From: Paragordius varius
Taxonomy: Eukaryota; Nematomorpha
Assembly (NCBI GenBank): GCA_964247055.1
Contig: OZ176050.1
Location: forward strand, 10,540,001-10,604,000
Reading direction: 5' to 3'
Length of the DNA: 64,000 bases
This document shows positions 13,061 to 24,465 of the stretch, piece by piece. The translations under genes and the position numbers were made by a program. The notes beneath the pieces are model-generated. The model worked only from the letters and a program-made list of their open reading frames with translations, did no database searches and was not told where the DNA came from. The first letter of the stretch is position 1; every line of letters begins with the position of its first letter.

Positions 13061-13349
13061 ATATTACATCAATACTAACTGACTTTAACAGAGCGTTGTA
13101 AAATAAAAATTTATACCTTAATTACATGAATACTAACTGACATTAACAGAGCGTTGTAAAATAAAAATGTATACCTTAATTATATGAATACTAACTGACA
13201 TTAACAGAGCGTTGTGAAATAAAAATGTATACCTTAATTACATGAATACTAACTGACATTAACAAAGCGTTTTAAAATAAAAATTTATACCTTAATTACA
13301 TCAATATTAACTGACATTAACAGAGCGTTGTAAAATAAAATTCATACCT
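13061..13349. repeat. Tandem repeat, about 58-bp unit, five copies
   Basis: The unit carries 'aatactaactgacattaac', 'agagcgttgtaaaataaaaa' and 'tataccttaatta'. Five consecutive copies differ from one another at only a few positions, so the array is young or homogenised. It lies between the GC-richer segment and mariner copy 2. Confidence 0.85.
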
Positions 13350-13699
13350 TATCCAGCAGTGGGAATTAACCTTAAAATAATACCGACTTCGCAATAGTAT
13401 CATTCAATCTGGAGCAAAGTATCCGCAAATAAAAGTTGAATATTGGTAATCAGCCCTCAAATATCAGCGGTTCCGATGTCATCGTCATATAGCAGGGAAG
13501 TTTTGCGTTGGTTTTCAACGGGATAGGATTAGTAACTCTGGTGCGTTTCCTCTTGCCAAGAGCTTAAAAGTGATCGAGGTTTTCGGGGTATAATCGTAAT
13601 TGCGTTCATCAGCGCAGCTTCAAGAGCTCAGTTGGCCACAATTATTAAAGCTTTTTCGGTAAGTTTTAAAGATCGGGGTCATTAAGGATTTACGGTCAT

Positions 13700-14735
13700 T
13701 GTTCGATTCTAGCCTGGAGAGGATGTTGCGTCAGCCGGTGCCATACATCAAAAAGTCCTACCGAAAACTGAAATATCGGTGTGCTTGTCATATTTGAATG
13801 ACCCATTGTGCTAAAACCAAAAAGGTTATTAAAATTTATCGTTTGCGGGTAAAAACATATGAAACATGCACATCGATTAACACATGTGAAACATGGTTTC
13901 GAAATATTAAAAGTTGTAATTTCTGTTGTGAGGATGCTCTGGTAGACTGCACAACTGCGAAGACACTTAAATGCAAGGGTTACCGGCAGAATCATTACAT
14001 GCGTAGCAAAAAACAATCTATAGATGTCTACGAGCAATGGGAAAGACTAACGAACCCGGTAAATTTATCCACAGTTTGAATAAACGTCAAATGGAAAATT
14101 GCAAATTGACTTGTAAAATCCTGTTTCTTTGCACGAAATGAAATCTTTTTTGCATTGAATTGAGACGGGTGATGTGTGATGGTTTTACTTTGTTATTTCA
14201 AAGCGGAAAAAACGTCACTTCAATCTTCCCAAGCCGTTCCATCCTCAACAAAGCCAAATAGCTTTGGCAAAACATTATCCTCAATGTCTTGTGGAACCAG
14301 AGGTTGAATTATAAATTCTTGAAGTTACCTAAAATCGTTAATTCACAACACTTAACAAATACCTATTTCAAACCTTGAATTAATCGAAAAAGAACCGGAA
14401 TGAGCAGAAACATTGCTAAACAATTTTGCTACATGACATCGCGCAAAACTGATAAAAGACACCTTCTCTCTTGTGAGGAATTTTTCCCTCATCCGCTGAC
14501 TCTCCTGACACGGCGCGTCAGCTTTTTAATAATTTCAAAAGCGTTGTAAAATAGCCCGAATGTTTACTGCAAAAGTCAATCAGTTTTTTCTGACACGTTT
14601 TTTGTATACCGAGCAAAATGCGTAGACGCCGCAAGTACCATATTTTGAATAAAATAAATAATTGATTTTCCTCAAAAATAACATGTGTTATTACCAAAAA
14701 ACCGGTTACTTAAAAATACACCTGATAGGATATTT
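13700..14735 (+). mobile_element. Decayed mariner transposon (copy 2)
   Basis: An open frame at 13798-14079 reads through the mariner N-terminal helix-turn-helix region: SINTCETWFRNIKSCNFCCE, the 'xSxxTxxxWFxxFKxGdfsveD' pattern of Tc1/mariner transposases. The catalytic half downstream is broken. The right end at about 14695-14730 ('aaaaaaccggttacttaaaa') matches that of copy 3. No active transposase is expected. Confidence 0.7.
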
Positions 14736-15229
14736 TTTGGACCCCCAATTTAATATGTAAGATATTTATTTTGATGTAATATTTGTAAGATTTTTAATGT
14801 TAAATTTTATCGGAAATCTTATATTGTGTACGGGTTAAAAGCATGGGACGAATCCGAAAACTTTCGTCTATGAGAAAGAAATATGTTAGGTTTTGGTAAA
14901 CAACTTTTTCAGTACGAGTGGGTATTACAGAAATATCAGACAGATAAGTATTTTTTACAATCCTTATTAGAGGAAGGGGTGACAAAAATAAAATTATATT
15001 ATTAGTTTAATTGAAAAAAAATATTTTTATAAAAATTTAAAAAGCAATTACTTCACCACAGTACATCGTTGCAAATTAAGACTGGGAACTATGGTATATT
15101 ACTCATAGCAACCTAGAAAATTTTGAGTATTTATAAAATATTTATCTTGATATTTGTTTGTCTAAATATTTTAAACTTATCTATGTATGAAATTCTTTTT
15201 TTTCGTTTTTTGAAAGATTGGCGATAGAT
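14736..15229. other. AT-rich intergenic DNA, possibly the left half of a family-A repeat
   Basis: No gene is seen. The last 30 bases ('ggcgatagatttggaggtg') resemble sequence inside family-A copies and directly abut the 3' side of the LINE insertion, so this may be the part of a repeat copy split by the LINE. Confidence 0.35.
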
Positions 15230-15249
15230 TTGGAGGTGAGAAGTCTATA
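15230..15249 (+). repeat. Target-site duplication, LINE 3' side
   Basis: The 20 bases TTGGAGGTGAGAAGTCTATA are identical to those at 18012-18031. On the minus strand the LINE ends in an ATT-rich tail immediately before this copy, as expected for target-primed insertion. Confidence 0.65.
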
Positions 15250-17045
15250 ATAATAATTACATTATATGATATCACTCTTTCGAGCGGTCATATCCGTAAA
15301 CTATTACGCCATAGAACCCTGTCTAAGGCGTCTTCGCGTTTTAGGTTCAGTTTTGCCATGTCCCTCTTAACTGTATCTATCCATCGCGTTTTAGGGCGCC
15401 CTTTTCCCCTCTTGCCTTTTACAATATAATCATCAATCTTTTTACCAATGTAATTTTTATCTCTTCTTTCAACATGTCCAAACCATCTTAAACGATTTAC
15501 CATCATCTTTTGCGTTACCGGTTTGATTTCCGTTTCCTCTTATGTAGACATTCTTCACCTTGTCATTCCTCGTTACACCGCACATCAATCTAAGCATTCT
15601 TATTTCAGTAACCTCAAAGTGCCTCTCTTCTGATTTCTTTATTGCCCATGTCTGTGAGTTGTACATCATTGTTGGTTGTACAACAGCACTGTAAATCTTA
15701 CTCTTTACTTTTAGGTCAATATTTTTGTCGCACAAAACACTTGAGATCTTTTTATAATTTGCCCAACTATTTCGAATTCTTAAATTAATATCAAGTGTTA
15801 AAGAGCCATCAGCTGTTAATATCGCTCCTAAATATTTGCATTCTTCCTGACCTTTTAATACCCACCCTTCTTCTAATTCTATTTCTCGTTTTTTCCCGCC
15901 AAAATTTATCAGTTCCGTTTTCTTTTTGTTAACTTTTAATCCGCATCGTCGTAACACATCAATCCATTTACCCACCGATTCTTTTAATTCATGCAACTCG
16001 TCGGACAGCACTATTAGGTCGTCTGCATAAAGAAAATACCAGCCATCATGTTGCCCTACTTCTTTTGAAATTTCGTCCATGCATATTATAAATAATAACG
16101 GGCTGATTGCAGACCCCTGATAGACCGCTTCGTTTATTTTAATAGGACCTGATATTCCCTGGTGTGTTTTAATTTTGGTTTGGTGTGATTCGTACATGCT
16201 TTTTAAGATCTTTATGTAACTTTCAGGGACCTTTTTCCGTCTTAAGCTCCACCATATTGTGCTCCGGGGTATTCTGCCAAATGCCTTTTCAATATTAATA
16301 CAAATACCATGCAACTCCTTTTTCATTTCTATATGCTTCTCGATTAGCCTTCTTACTGCGTGAATCGGATCAATGGTGGATTTTCCTGGAATAAAACCAA
16401 ATTGATTACCCTCTATACTAACCATTTTTCTCATTCTTTTTTCTAGTACTTTCTCAAATAACTTCATTGTATGCTACATCTATCTTATCCCTCTGTAATT
16501 ATTACAATCATTAATATCTCCTTTACCCTTGAAAATGGGAACAGTGAAACTCTCCTTCCATTCGGTTGGTATCATACCTGTAGTAACTACATTATTAAAA
16601 ATATCCACTAAAAATTCAATACCTTTCTCTGACAATATTTTCCAACAGTTTATGTTAATATCGTCTGGACCTGCAGCCTTATTTATTGACATCTCTTCTA
16701 AACCAGCCTAGACTTCTTCTTTTGTTATACTTTCAATATGCGCAGATTTATAATCTGGTGTTTCGGGTAAACTTGTTTCACTGACGCCCAATTCAAGGTC
16801 CTGGAAATATTCTTTCCACCTTTTCAATATTTTCGCTTCCTCACCGAGTAATTTGTTGTTTTTATCTTTAATAGCTGTCGCGTAAGGGGGCAAGTTTAGC
16901 TTTCTTCTGTGTCTTTGTCGAGCAATTTTAATAACTTTGTTTAAACCTTGCCTACTGTTTAACTCTTCATATAATTATGCCATCTTTTCTTTTTTGACCA
17001 ATCTTACAAGCCTTTTAAGTAAGCCTAAAATCATATATATAGGGT
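15250..17045 (-). mobile_element. Non-LTR retrotransposon (RTE-like LINE), 5'-truncated
   Basis: Minus-strand reading frames give, in order: a linker region with KRWKEYFQDLELG (16708-16893); the reverse transcriptase fingers with KAAGPDDININ and PIFKGKGDINDCNNYRGIR (16480-16692); the palm with GICINIEKAFGRIPR, YQGSAISPLLF and the catalytic FLYADDLIVLSD (15469-16467); and the C-terminal tail LRWFGHVERRD..KGKRGKGRPKTRWIDTVKRD (15288-15506). The endonuclease is missing or unrecognisable. A few frame breaks separate the blocks, so it is dead but fairly young. The element ends near 15250 in an ATT-rich tail next to a 20-bp target duplication. An RTE/BovB-type clade is my inference from the C-terminal tail. 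Confidence 0.85.
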
Positions 17046-17167
17046 TAAAACAGTTTCTAAACTTTTCAAGTTTTTCCATAAAACTACTGTCGGAAAAAAT
17101 ATTTAAACAAAAAAATGTTTCGATAAAAATGTTTTTGATTAAAAAAAATTAATAAAAAGATATTAGA

Positions 17168-17260
17168 AAACAGGGGTGTCTAACCAAATGGCTTCGCGGG
17201 CCGCACAAAGATACTTGGCATGCCGAGTTGGGCACCCGATGAAATTATTATAAAATTCCA
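17168..17260 (+). mobile_element. hAT-type terminal sequence (fragment)
   Basis: It begins CAGGGGTGTCTAACCAAATG and continues GGCTTCGCGGGCCGCAC, the usual look of hAT/Charlie ends (CAGGGGTGTC...CGCGGGCCGC). No transposase or matching second end was found nearby. It lies between the two LINE target duplications, so it is either nested in the LINE insertion or shows that the insertion is composite. Confidence 0.45.
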
Positions 17261-17562
17261 ATATGAAGTGTTAAATGACATTTGAGATAAAAATGGTATT
17301 TTATTTTTATTTTTAATATTTCATCCGTAACTATAGATTTTGTAAGTTAGCCGCAAATAATGCGAATACATTTCAAATTCCAAAAATATGAGTTTTAAAG
17401 AATAAATCAGTAATGATTGTGCACTGGAATATACTTGAAAAATGGTCATTCAATAATTGTGTTTATATAAAAAAATAATATCCTAATATTACGCTGATAA
17501 TGGTTGAAAGTTATTTTTATGTCTTGTTTTGATATTTATTATCAAAAATAAAACCGTTTTTA

Positions 17563-17757
17563 TTGACTGGGAAAACGTTTTTATTGATTGGGAAAATGTT
17601 TTTATTGACTGGGAAAATGTTTCTATTGACTGGGAAAACGTTTCGATTGACTGAGAAAATGTTTCGATTGACTGGGAAAACGTTTCGATTGACTGGGAAA
17701 ACGTTTCGATTGATTGGTAAAATGTTTCGATTGACTGGGAAAACGTTTATTTAGAAT
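17563..17757. repeat. 21-bp minisatellite, about nine copies, open in frame
   Basis: The unit is 'attgactgggaaaacgtttc' plus one base. The period is a multiple of three and the unit has no stop, so both strands stay open: a heptad TGKTFRL on plus and SQSKRFP on minus. There is no promoter, splice context or homology, and I regard the reading frames as a by-product of the repeat. Confidence 0.85.
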
Positions 17758-18011
17758 GGGAAATGGTATATATAAATATATATCAATTAATAAAAATGAA
17801 ATAAAATAAGATACGAATCCTAAGAATTTCGAATTGGAATATTTTACTAAGGTAATTTCGTGCATTTTTTGAATGAATGAAAACTGATAAAAAGAATAAA
17901 CTTGGAAAATAAATAGATAACAATGGTAATTATAATAGTTGTTATAAGTAATAAGAATTTAGAATTTTTCGTTTGTGAAGTGGTCGAACGCGCGCGCGTA
18001 ACAACAGTTGA

Positions 18012-18031
18012 TTGGAGGTGAGAAGTCTATA
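18012..18031 (+). repeat. Target-site duplication, LINE 5' side
   Basis: Identical to 15230-15249. It continues directly into a family-A repeat copy, implying the LINE landed inside that repeat. Confidence 0.6.
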
Positions 18032-18310
18032 CATTTAATAAATTCCTTATAATGGTCTATTTATCTTTTTCTGGTTTTGGCCCTTACGAATGTTAAAAAG
18101 TGTTTAAGATTTTTTGGTAACTACTCCACATCATAAAATGGCGAAATTAACTAACGTTTTGTTAAATAAATTTTTTGGTATGCTTCATACAAAAATCTCT
18201 AAAATATATCATAAATAAATGCAAAACAATATTTTTATAAAAATTTTATTTTTATATTTGGGCTTCGAAAATGTCAAATTTTTGACCTGTCTAAAAGGGC
18301 ACAATCTGTT
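18032..18310 (-). repeat. Dispersed repeat family A, copy 5 (reverse orientation)
   Basis: Reverse-strand words 'ctggttttggcccttacga' and 'gacctgtctaaaagggcac' match the family. It is probably one half of the copy interrupted by the LINE. Confidence 0.5.
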
Positions 18311-18639
18311 AAAATAAATGCAAAAGAGCCGAATCGGACGATTAATGTTTTAACTTGCTATATTTTAACATCAAGAAAACTTTTTTATGTATTTTCCTTA
18401 AAGATTTAGTTTACGGAATTTTTATGAAGGGAGTTTTATGGTATTTGTGTTTTCGGAATGGTAATTGGCAATCTGATTTAGAGTGCCCTATGTAACATAA
18501 TAAAGTACATGGAAGTTTACATAAAATATAATATAAATGGTAAATCATGTTAAAGCTTTTATAAACAATTACCTATTAATATTATCTTTCCCCTATTGTA
18601 AGGCTAAAGGGCTTTCGTTGGCCTTGTGAAAAATTAGAT

Positions 18640-19680
18640 GTAGGTGCTGTTATACTCGGTGCCGTACTTGAGTTGCTATCATGCGTTAGCATGCCTATCG
18701 TCGTTGATTAGGTTTCAAGATCTGTGCTAGAGATATTTCTTCTGAAGTAATTGGTGTTTCGGGTTTAAGCATTTTCATTCTCGGACCTTCCATTTTTTGT
18801 TTTTAATGATCAGCGGGTGTTTCTAAGGACTCTGTCGGTTTTGCCCTTTACCACATTTGTCACCTGACCTTCATCATTTTTCAGCTTAATTTTTTATATA
18901 AAAACCTTCTGCCTTAGAACGAATAGACGAGTCAATTGTCTTTCATGATCTATGACCAAAATTGTTTGTGAGTTGGGCGATTTATTATACCATTTTAATA
19001 TTTTTTCAGAAAGACCTTAGGTGGAGTATTATAATTACACTCTGTCTGGAGTTTCGATATCCATATAAAATTGTGTTCATTTCTTCGTGCATGCATGGTC
19101 TCAGTTTTGTAGCACTATATCCAAATTTTAAGGTAATACACTTTTGTTGGATCCATTCCAATTGAGTTAGCTACGATGCGAACACCATGCTTGGTTCGAC
19201 AGTACTTGGTAAAATGATTCTACTAACCACGCTTGTAACAACGTTGCCCATTTGCATTCCATTTGTCAATATGATGTCACTTTCCACATAGTTGAAAATC
19301 TCTTTGCTCTGTAACTCTTTCTTGTTAAATTCACTTAATTGGTTCAATCAAGTCGAGAAATCGTGTCATGTCCACCATCATCTGCAATGTCACAGGCTAA
19401 TCGTGCTGACCTGTGGGAATTCGAAATTCTCTTTCAAGGTTTTATTTATCCCTATTAAGAAAACTTTTACACGTTGCCTTCAAAATTACTATCTTCGATC
19501 ACTTTTAGCTTTTCAACGGAGGTAATGATTGATTCGCCTTCACGTCTTGTCGTTTGTAAATCGTTTCTGATGAACGTACACTATAATCAGGGGCAAAGAT
19601 TTGATATGCCGATTTTCGAATTTGGACCATGTTTTGTCTTTTTTTATAATCGGAGAGGCTTAATTTTCTGATTTCGAGAT
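18640..19680 (-). mobile_element. Possible LTR-retrotransposon (Ty3/gypsy-like) fossil
   Basis: Minus-strand pieces resemble a gag-pol region of Ty3/gypsy-like elements, and base composition is less AT-rich than the surroundings. No long terminal repeats were recognised. It is broken, with many breaks, and looks old. The assignment is weak and rests on short similarity by eye. Confidence 0.3.
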
Positions 19681-19839
19681 TTTCTTAAATACTGCACACG
19701 CAAGGAATAGGTTATTTAATATTTCATTTGTATCGTTTTTACCGATTAAAATACGATTCAGCTTTAAGTGTTTGCAATTTGTGTTGAATCTTTCTGATAA
19801 TGATTCTGAAAATTTTATTTTCCTGAGCTCGTTAAAGCA

Positions 19840-20090
19840 TGTTGGAAACGGTATAAAATCAGTTTTAAATATATATATACACATATTCTATTTGATTTGA
19901 TGATCTCCTCAAAATTTTAATAAAAATGTTCGTCTGCATTTAAATTTAGTAAGTTTTTATAGATCAATTTCATCATAAATTTAAAGACGAACAAATATAA
20001 TAACACAATTCGAGGTGAGAGAAACAGATCTTAAATATATAAAAGGTGCTTTATATTATTTTAAAGCTTATTTATACCGTTTCAATCATT
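19840..20090. mobile_element. Small TIR-like element with ACGGTATAAA ends
   Basis: The left end reads 'ggaaacggtataaa' and the right end 'tttataccgtttcaatc', inverted relative to each other about 215 bp apart. The same motif stands at the edges of family-A sequence at 10771. There is no coding capacity. It may be a terminal fragment of family A rather than a separate element. Confidence 0.4.
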
Positions 20091-20159
20091 CCTCAAAATA
20101 GTAGTAAGTAAAATCGCCAATTTTTTTAAATTATTGAAAAAAGCTTGTTTTTTAATTAA

Positions 20160-20490
20160 TCTTGTATATTAAAAAATTATCGCGAAGTCTCGAAATTTTT
20201 CTGTTTATTTTGATAGAAATAGCCCATTTTATAAGGGGAAAAATTAAACACTTTGAAGCCCACATCTAAAATTAAAATACTATAAGTTTTTACTTTTCAT
20301 ATATAGCATGTCATATATTTTGATGGTATTTTTTGGAATAAAGCATTATTTGGCTTTAACCAAAAAAATATGAAACATAATACTCGTTAATTTTGTGCTT
20401 TTCCGATATTGAGCAATTACCATAAAAATGCAAATGAGTTTTTTATATCCGTAACCAAAAGTAACGATCCTGATACATCCATCACCTTAT
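20160..20490 (+). repeat. Dispersed repeat family A, copy 6
   Basis: It contains 'atcgcgaagtctcgaaattt', 'gaagcccacatctaaaat', 'caattaccataaaa' and 'ccgtaaccaaaagtaacgat', colinear with the copy at 2030-2320. Confidence 0.55.
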
Positions 20491-20739
20491 AAAATTTTAT
20501 CAGGAATTTTTTTACTCCCGATTTCGGACGCATAGTTTATGCATTATTTAGAATTTTTTTTTGATTATTTTAGTAGTCTCAAATTCCAAGCCAATATTGG
20601 TTATCTTTATTATAAAACATTTTAAAACAATATACAAAGCGGTTAAATTTATATAATTTTATTCTAATCAATAAATATATTGGTCTATATTTATCGGTTT
20701 GTTGTAAAAAAATTATTCACATTATACACTTTTTGATAT

Positions 20740-23700
20740 ATGTCTCCAATAGAGATGAATGTAAAACAGCCATCTAAAATTCCAATACTTAAAAGTTCTC
20801 TGCGGTCACCTTTATTAAATAAGGGACTGGAAGAATTGCATGCAAATTTTGAATCACCTAAATCTAAAAAATTAATTCCTAAATCTAAAACATCATCATC
20901 CATACCCTCAACTCCAAATAGTCTAGTTTCCAATACGAAAAATAAGATACCAATATCACCATCCATACAATTTTCTAACCTAAAGAAATTAAGGATTAAT
21001 GAAAGATTAAATATTGAAAATAAATCCCCAACATCTCAACTTAATCAGGATGAAGAGACTGAAAATGCTATGATTGATAAAAACTTGGAAGAAATGAAAG
21101 AATTAATTCAAAGAATTTCTTTTGATAATTTACACATTAATAAGTCACCAAAGTTACATTCAAACAGGTATATTTATATATTTTTGATTCATTAATCTAT
21201 AATTAGCTTTATATTAATACGATCATATTAAGTGACTTAATTTGAAAAAAGTTTTGATAAGTTTTTTTATTTACATACTTCATATTTTCTAGGTTTAGGG
21301 CAGACGAAACTAATTATGTAAACTTTTAAAATATTACTCAACTTACTACAAGTCAAAATAAAAATAATTTTAGATGCCTAAATTTAGTCTTTTAATAAAG
21401 CTAGGATTTTAGATACAACATTTTACAATACATCCGAAACATATTGTGCATGACCGATTTTAGACCTGTTACCTGCAAAATATTTTTTTAAATATGGATT
21501 TGTATGGAAGATAAAAAATTTTTTTCATATATTAAAAAAATACTAAAAATTAATTTTTTTAAGAAGGCGATATTTAGACAATTCTAAATTGCTTTAGGTG
21601 TTATTAAATAAACTAAGGTAAAATTAGCTATCAAATACATTATGGGGCGATAAAATTTTTGAAAGACAACTTATTTAAATTTCAATAAAATTTAGCTATT
21701 GATGCCTTATAATATATATCAAGGCGCATCTAAAATTTAAAAAAAAATTTGTTTGGCATTTTATAAAAATTGGCCTGAATTAATCAATTCCTTTTGCTTT
21801 TAATCTTTTTAAAATTTATGTAAAAAATGAGCTCTGTACCCATTAACTAATTATAAATCTATTTTATTTACAAAATTCCGTGGTTTAAACTCTTTAGCTC
21901 TGAAGAAATGATATTAATAAAAACCCTCTATTATGATGTTTGGTTATAAAAATATTTTTAATAGGTGGCGATATTTTCATAAATTAAGAAGATTGATCGA
22001 ATGTAAGGATCAAACTTAAGTTTACAAATATTATTATTTAATTATACTTTTGATCACATAACATTTTGAAAAATGTTTTAGATTTATAAAATATTGTAAG
22101 CTTTTTAATTATAATCTTATTACATCTTTATACATTTTAAGTATGATATTGAAATAAATTTTGATTTTTTTTCTATAAGCAAATTGGTATGAAATAAGTA
22201 TTTTATGGCAGAAATGAGCTCTTTACGCAATAGGAACGGAATATTTGTAATTAAGTCTGACCGCATAATAATGCTAACCGGTAACTACAAAGGCTCAAAA
22301 TAAATGTTTTATATTTTAATTTATGCCAAAATTCCATCCAAACATATTTAAATCTATAAATTATTTATTAACTTTATTTTATTATTTATTCTCCGTTTTA
22401 TAGAATTATAAAAGTTAAATTTTTAAGATATATTACCTTTTGCAAAACAGATATTAGCTGTCTTGACCGTATCGTAAATGTATGCATGATAATTAATATA
22501 GACTTGCAAAATTTAGCTAGCAAGAATAACATAGCCCAAAGAATTCATATTTACATTTGGCCCAATATATCATTATTTTGTTAAAAGCAACATTTTTTCA
22601 ACCAAACGAACTTCATCTAAACGCAACATTTTTTATTCAATCATGGAAAATGTTGCGTTCGTTTGAAAAAATTGCGTTTGGTTGAAAAAATGTTTGTTTA
22701 ACTGAAAAGTGTTATATCACAAATACTTTAACATTTGAATTTAGTATTAAATTGTTAAATAATTACGAGGAAAATAAGAATTCTAATTTTTACATGCTTT
22801 TTTATATTATATATATTTTTAGGATATTTCATAATTAAAGTTATTAATTTGGCTTGTTATTTTTAGCCCGATCACCATGATAATGAATGCATAATTAACA
22901 CTTCGATTTAAATTGGGGTATCTAAATACCCCAGACTAAATTATAGTTAGGATTTATAAAAAACTACTGAAGGAAACGGTCCCAATTTAAATTTATGCTT
23001 CTATCCTGATATAAATTATATAAATATGACAAAATATCTTGATAAAATTTTGTTTTAAAAAAAAGTTTTATCTCAAACTACTTCGACGCCATTTTTATTT
23101 TACAAAATTTTTGCAAAATATCGTCTTTATTTAGTTTTAAGGGCCGAACTAAAGCTAAATTTTAATATAAATTACATCTAACATTGATAGAAATAGATAA
23201 AGCGGTTTATTTTGTATTATTTTTTAATTTTACCATTTGACACATGTCACGTTGACGAAATTTTTACCTTTCGGTTTTAGCTTAAAATAAGTAATAGCAA
23301 GTATATTTGAATAAAATTTTATATATATTTCGGTTTATTAATGTTAGATAAGTGCAAAATTTTGCCATGGTTTCGATTCCTTCTATATTTTTTAAAAAAT
23401 TTAATTTTAACAGGCCTGGGGTATCCAACTACCCCAATTTAAATCGAAGGACTAAAATGAGTGTGTTGTATCCAAGTGTTAATACAACACATTTATTTCA
23501 ATTCTTCGATTCAATTGGGGGTCGTTAGTGACATCAGGCCTGTTTTTTATTATTTAAAAAATATGGAATAAATTGAAACCATTGCAAAAGTTTGCACTTT
23601 ATAACATTGATGTATCGAAATATAAAAAAAGGATTTATTAAAAAAACTTTATATTACTTCTTTTTTAGATAAACCAGAGAACGTAAAATGTACCCATATG

Positions 23701-24413
23701 ACAGTGTTAATGATATTAATTAAAAATGGCACTGGATTAGTTTGATAAGCTTTTTTTAAAACAAATTTCAGATATTTATATAATTATTAGGATAAAGGCA
23801 TAAATTTATGTTGGAACCGACCCTTTCAGTGGTTTTTTACCAATATCGATTTAAATATGGTTTGGGGATACTAGTTACCCTATTTTGAATCGAAGTATTA
23901 AATGGCTACAAGAGAAGATTAATACTTTATTTCTGACATTACCTCAATCAATATATATTATTTGGGGTGAATAATTTGAAAATTTAGCTGTACTAATTAA
24001 TTGATTGATTTATTTATTATTTGCAAAGAATCGGATAATTCCAAAACTTTCAATCCTATTTTTTATAAAATTTATTGATACAATTTAAACTTCATAAACG
24101 TAATAATATAATGATACATTTTTAACAAATATTTAAAAGTTTAAAAGATTTTTTATCACGTTAAAATAACTTTTCTTTTAAAATGTATAATCTTAATAGA
24201 TTTATCGTGTACTTGTGATATATAAGTCTTTTATAGTTAATACACTAGCTAACTAACTCCTATTATTATTCTATATATAAAGATGCTCTATTTTCTATTG
24301 TTTGTTTTGCAAACATTCTTAACGCTAAACTTTTAAATATATTTTTAATTAATTCTTTTTTTAGTATTTTAAATATATTTTCTGTCATCTCTGCATATTT
24401 ATGCGACAGAACT

Positions 24414-24465
<52 letters not shown>

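Noticed and set aside
13061-13349. CRISPR-like array
   Set aside because: Units are head-to-tail without unique spacers, in an intron-bearing animal genome.
17563-17754. Repeat-encoded protein with TGKTFRL heptads
   Set aside because: A minisatellite whose period is a multiple of three; no promoter, homology or splice context.
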